From positions 340,467 through 404,466 of the forward strand of contig BJOX01000369.1 of assembly GCA_009731375.1 (NCBI GenBank): a stretch of DNA of 64,000 nt, given 5' to 3'. A program made the position numbers and the translations under genes. Origin of the DNA: Paulinella micropora (lineage: Eukaryota; Cercozoa; Imbricatea; Euglyphida). Below the pieces are notes generated by a model. That model was not told the origin of the DNA and ran no database searches. It saw nothing but the letters and a program-made list of their open reading frames with translations. How positions within the stretch are numbered: the first letter of the stretch is position 1; the number at the start of each line of letters is the position of its first letter. Below are positions 21,692 through 64,000 of this stretch, piece by piece.

Positions 21692-22515
21692 CGCTTGTTG
21701 AGCCCGGAATAAAACCCACAGTGCTCTGTCGGTTTATACTAGACTGTCGAACAGTCTCGAAACTCCATCTGCTTACTGGGTCCTCTGTAATGGAGGTGGG
21801 AGCTCGTTCTGCAAGGGGCGCTTATGGAACGAGCCCTGGCCCCGCCTGGTACTAGGGAGNNNNNNNNNNNNNNNNNNNNNNNNNNNNNNNNNNNNNNNNN
21901 NNNNNNNNNNNNNNNNNNNNNNNNNNNNNNNNNNNNNNNNNNNNNNNNNNNNNNNNNNNNNNNNNNNNNNNNNNNNNNNNNNNNNNNNNNNNNNNNNNNN
22001 NNNNNNNNNNNNNNNNNNNNNNNNNNNNNNNNNNNNNNNNNNNNNNNNNNNNNNNNNNNNNNNNNNNNNNNNNNNNNNNNNNNNNNNNNNNNNNNNNNNN
22101 NNNNNNNNNNNNNNNNNNNNNNNNNNNNNNNNNNNNNNNNNNNNNNNNNNNNNNNNNNNNNNNNNNAACCAACTCCTGACCATGGCTGATGAAGTCGGGG
22201 CGTGATGCAAAGGGTTGATGAAGTCGGGGTTGTAGAAGGTAACTCACAACGAGCGTGAACTCCTGAAACCTCGACTTGCGTGTGCATCATCTCCTTAGGG
22301 CACACGCTCCTGGGGAGTGTTCTAGTGTTGTCCCGTATAGTTCAAAAGGGCTCGGCTACCTTTCGGCTTGAACTGGGCACAGACACCAACCACAGCGAGA
22401 CAGTGGTTGGTGTGCAGCTTGGCCGGTGCTGAAAGTTCTTGTCCGGGGGTAGTATAGGAGGCCATGGCTTTTCAAGCTAAGCCACGCCCATAGATTAAAC
22501 ATTAAACATTAAACA
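21691..22515 (+). repeat. Dispersed repeat, possible non-LTR retroelement 3' end
   Basis: Non-microsatellite sequence at 21691-21859 and 22167-22515, split by a large N gap. The right end reads AAGCTAAGCCACGCCCATAG followed by ATTAAACATTAAACAT. The same end recurs at about 45838-45878. A short repeated A-rich tail at a reusable 3' end is typical of non-LTR elements. No ORF supports it, so this is inference. Confidence 0.4.
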
Positions 22516-22596
<81 letters not shown>

Positions 22597-22605
22597 GTCT
22601 ATCTG

Positions 22606-22691
<86 letters not shown>

Positions 22692-22793
22692 GCACTCACA
22701 CCCCTTTACATAACATTACAGGACGTCAGGTGTAAAAGGGGTGGGATTGCGTGGGCTAGCTAGCTAGATAGATAGATAGATAGATAATAGATA

Positions 22794-22878
<85 letters not shown>

Positions 22879-22912
22879 GTAGGTAGGTAGATAGATAGAT
22901 AGATACACCCCT
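22516..22912. repeat. (CTAT)n/(GATA)n arrays with an exon-end copy
   Basis: Tetranucleotide arrays at 22516-22690 and 22765-22905. Between them, about 22697-22730 repeats the last bases of the rhodanese gene exon that ends at 22913 (cacccctttacataac, then a variant of ttacaggaggtcagg). Confidence 0.75.
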
Positions 22913-33149
<10,237 letters not shown>

Positions 33150-33350
33150 AGAAGAAGGAATTCAAAAGAGCGAACACTAATCATGATTAATAGATACAGA
33201 AGAGAATTTGAAGAAGAAAGAAAGAAGAAATAAGCAAGAAACAAGCTTTGGGGACTGATACGCATGAACAAACAACAATAGTAGTGGCGACAAGCCGCAA
33301 ACAGTAATTCTGATTCGTTGTTTCTGGGTATGTGTTTAGCGTGCTCTATC
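33150..33350. promoter_or_regulatory. Putative bidirectional promoter
   Basis: About 200 bases of non-repetitive DNA between the ATG of NMT (plus, 33351) and the putative ATG of the rhodanese gene (minus, 33149). No firm core elements were identified. The assignment rests on gene arrangement only. Confidence 0.35.
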
Positions 33351-60892
<27,542 letters not shown>

Positions 60893-61277
60893 GTGGCGAG
60901 ACAGACAGACAGACTGCGAATGTGAATGCGAATGCGGATGCGAATGCGAATGCGGATGGCGAATGCGAATGGCGAATGCGATGGAATTCGAACTAAATGG
61001 AATGGAATGGAATGGACTGACTGACTGACAGACAGACAGACAGACACACAGACAAACAGACAGACAAACAGACAGACAAACAGACAAACACACACATACA
61101 CAGACAAACACACACATACACAGATACATCTAAAATATTACCTCTACAATTGGAAGTGTCCCGAAGACAGACAGACAGACACACACACACACACACACAC
61201 ACACATTATACACACAGACACAGACATGTGCTGACATATGTATGTACTGTAGAAAGAGAGAGAGAGGGAGAGAGAGA

Positions 61278-61345
<68 letters not shown>

Positions 61346-61367
61346 CTGACCTTGCTTATCTATCTAC

Positions 61368-61421
<54 letters not shown>

Positions 61422-61562
61422 GTCTGCGACATTTCCCATGTCAAGGGAATATTGTAGATAGATACATACATACATACATACATAAAATACATACATAAAA
61501 TACATTCATACATACATACACACATACATGCATACATACACACATACATACATACATACATA

Positions 61563-61637
<75 letters not shown>

Positions 61638-61688
61638 ACACACANNNNNNNNNNNNNNNNNNNNNNNNNNNNNNNNNNNNNNNNNNNN

Positions 61689-61760
<72 letters not shown>

Positions 61761-61804
61761 CTCTCTCTCTCTCCTCTCTCTCTTTCTCTCTCTCCTCTCT
61801 CTCT

Positions 61805-61842
<38 letters not shown>

Positions 61843-61860
61843 GACATTTACGTGCACACA
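60893..61860. repeat. Simple repeats and exon 19 copy
   Basis: GAATGC and GACA repeats, an exon 19 fragment (TACCTCTACAATTGG, TGTCCCGAAG) at 61128-61165, then (CA)n, (GA)n, CTAT, CATA and (CT)n with gap 61645-61688. Confidence 0.8.
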
Positions 61861-62038
61861 GAAAATACATAAGTTATACATTACCTATTACATATACATT
61901 ACATATACTTCGTGTCATGTTCGTATCAGTTGTTTCATCGGCTTTTCAAGTGAAATCGATGTTAAGCGTATGCGCTTCATTAGCTTTTTATTAATTAAAT
62001 GAAATGAAATGACGATAATGGCGTTTGTGCCGTTGTCT

Positions 62039-62125
<87 letters not shown>

Positions 62126-62145
62126 CCAANNNNNNNNNNCGGAGG

Positions 62146-62200
<55 letters not shown>

Positions 62201-63475
62201 GCAGTCCACTAAACGACTTTGAATCATTGAAGACGCTTGCTTTTCACAGCGCTGACTCAAAAGCAAGCATGTAAGAAGGGCCGGGCAAACAAAGAAAGAA
62301 GATAGCAGCCGACTACTTACAATATTAATATCGACTTTTAATATCCAACCACGTTTTATTTCCAGTGTGGTTCCTTCCTTGCCTCAGGAGGACTCAAGAC
62401 TTCGGAGACTTCGGCCCGGGCCCGGAGTCTGAGTCAGGCTACTTATGTTTTTCACTTTACTCAGGTTCAAACTAAGTCTTAAATTTAAGCCCGGGCTCAG
62501 GCTGCGTGGCCAGTGACCCGCGCCGGACTCGGAGTCAGGTCTCTGCTGCATGATTTCAAACTGTGACTGCTTCAAGTTTTTTTTACACTTTATCATGATC
62601 AAGATATCAATATTATTAATAAATACAATAATAATGATCTGCAGTTGGGAAGACTGGGGGTTACGCCGGGACCTCAGTGAGTATCCTTGCTCATCCTTCA
62701 GCTTTGCGTGGACTCTGAGGAGTGAATGATCGCCAGTACAGATCCTGTCACGGTGCTGAGCCGCCTTGGAGTGGGGGTCGGCCGGGGCTTGGAGTGGGAG
62801 TCACCGGTCCAGTGGAAGAGTGGTGTCATTAATACAATAATACGATATTTAATAACCGATAACTGTCCTAACGATATTAATAATATTGAAGCTGAGACTG
62901 AGGAATACCTAAAGTAGTGACTCCGTAATCAGGCTCCAGACCCTGCCCAAGGCAATAGACGAAAACCTCCGCACTCACTTCCCGTCTTAAACCGGCACTC
63001 GGGGCGTCCCCCTCCTACCGGCCGCTTGCGACTTCCAAACTCGAAGAATTTAACAACACTAAAACAATTCCCGCCAGTCCAATTGCCGACGTCACACTTG
63101 AAAAGATGTACCTTCCAGAATTGACCCATGTAACGCCGGTACAGATATTGGTAAAGTTCAACAATGAAGGGTAATGGTAAAAAGCTGGTGCCACCAGTAC
63201 CAGGATAAGTACTACAATTGACTGTATTAACAACTAATAACTACTACTAACAGTAACAACTACTACTAACGGATAATTGCGTAATAATGGACATAATTGA
63301 GGAGAAAGGATCTAATTAATGTCCAACGCTCCCCCTTAATTAATTAGACTCCCGGGCCTTACGAGTCAGTGTCCTACCATAATCCGTAACTAACAACTTG
63401 TATCAAGTGAGCAAATAAAGCGCAAGTGAGTTACCCTGCGTCTCCTGTGGAGTTCGACTAAAAGTAGCTACACTA
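61861..63475. other. Mostly unique DNA, no gene recognised
   Basis: A T-run of about 78 bases lies at 62041-62118 with a gap 62130-62139. Around 62200-62275, CACCTGCAG|TCC is followed by an open stretch DFESLKTLAFHSADSKASM and a stop, possibly an orphan terminal exon. 62380-63470 shows no convincing ORF. CTACTACTAAC repeats lie near 63240. Confidence 0.5.

Positions 63476-64000
<525 letters not shown>

Overview
The window is eukaryotic nuclear DNA. It has GT-AG introns, a Ty3/gypsy-type LTR retrotransposon, tRNA-derived SINEs, foldback elements and an extreme load of microsatellites, with many N gaps. No taxon can be named safely. A large, intron-rich, repeat-inflated genome such as that of an alga or other protist fits best. 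All reading was by eye.

Layout. 1-3170: SINE fragments and three minus-strand ORF fragments of unknown function (a zinc-finger fragment, a Cys-rich ORF with a frameshift, and a Lys/Arg-rich ORF with a short intron). 3833-19719: one complete, degenerate LTR retrotransposon of about 15.9 kb. It has LTRs of only about 160 bp, a CAACT target-site duplication, four gag-region ORFs, a protease-like region, RT-RNase H on the minus strand and integrase on the plus strand. The RT-RNase H block is therefore inverted inside the element. A 380-bp foldback element is inserted in its 3' part. 19720-22900: flanking sequence, microsatellites and a possible non-LTR retroelement 3' end.

22913-33149 (minus): a rhodanese-domain (sulfurtransferase) gene in about nine small exons. 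33351-60892 (plus): a glycylpeptide N-myristoyltransferase (NMT) gene in at least 19 small exons. The reading phases agree at every junction that can be tested. About 1.4 kb of NMT coding sequence is spread over 27.5 kb, and the introns are almost pure microsatellite with foldback elements, SINEs and gaps. The two genes are divergent, with about 200 bp between their putative start codons. Both genes are littered with partial copies of their own exons, usually an exon edge with its splice site, embedded in the microsatellites. This is the most unusual feature of the window.

60893-64000: an exon-19 partial copy, simple repeats and about 1.3 kb of non-repetitive DNA in which no gene was recognised. 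The conserved NMT C-terminal tail and the 5' half of exon 14 were not found. No rRNA gene, intact tRNA gene or CRISPR array was seen.
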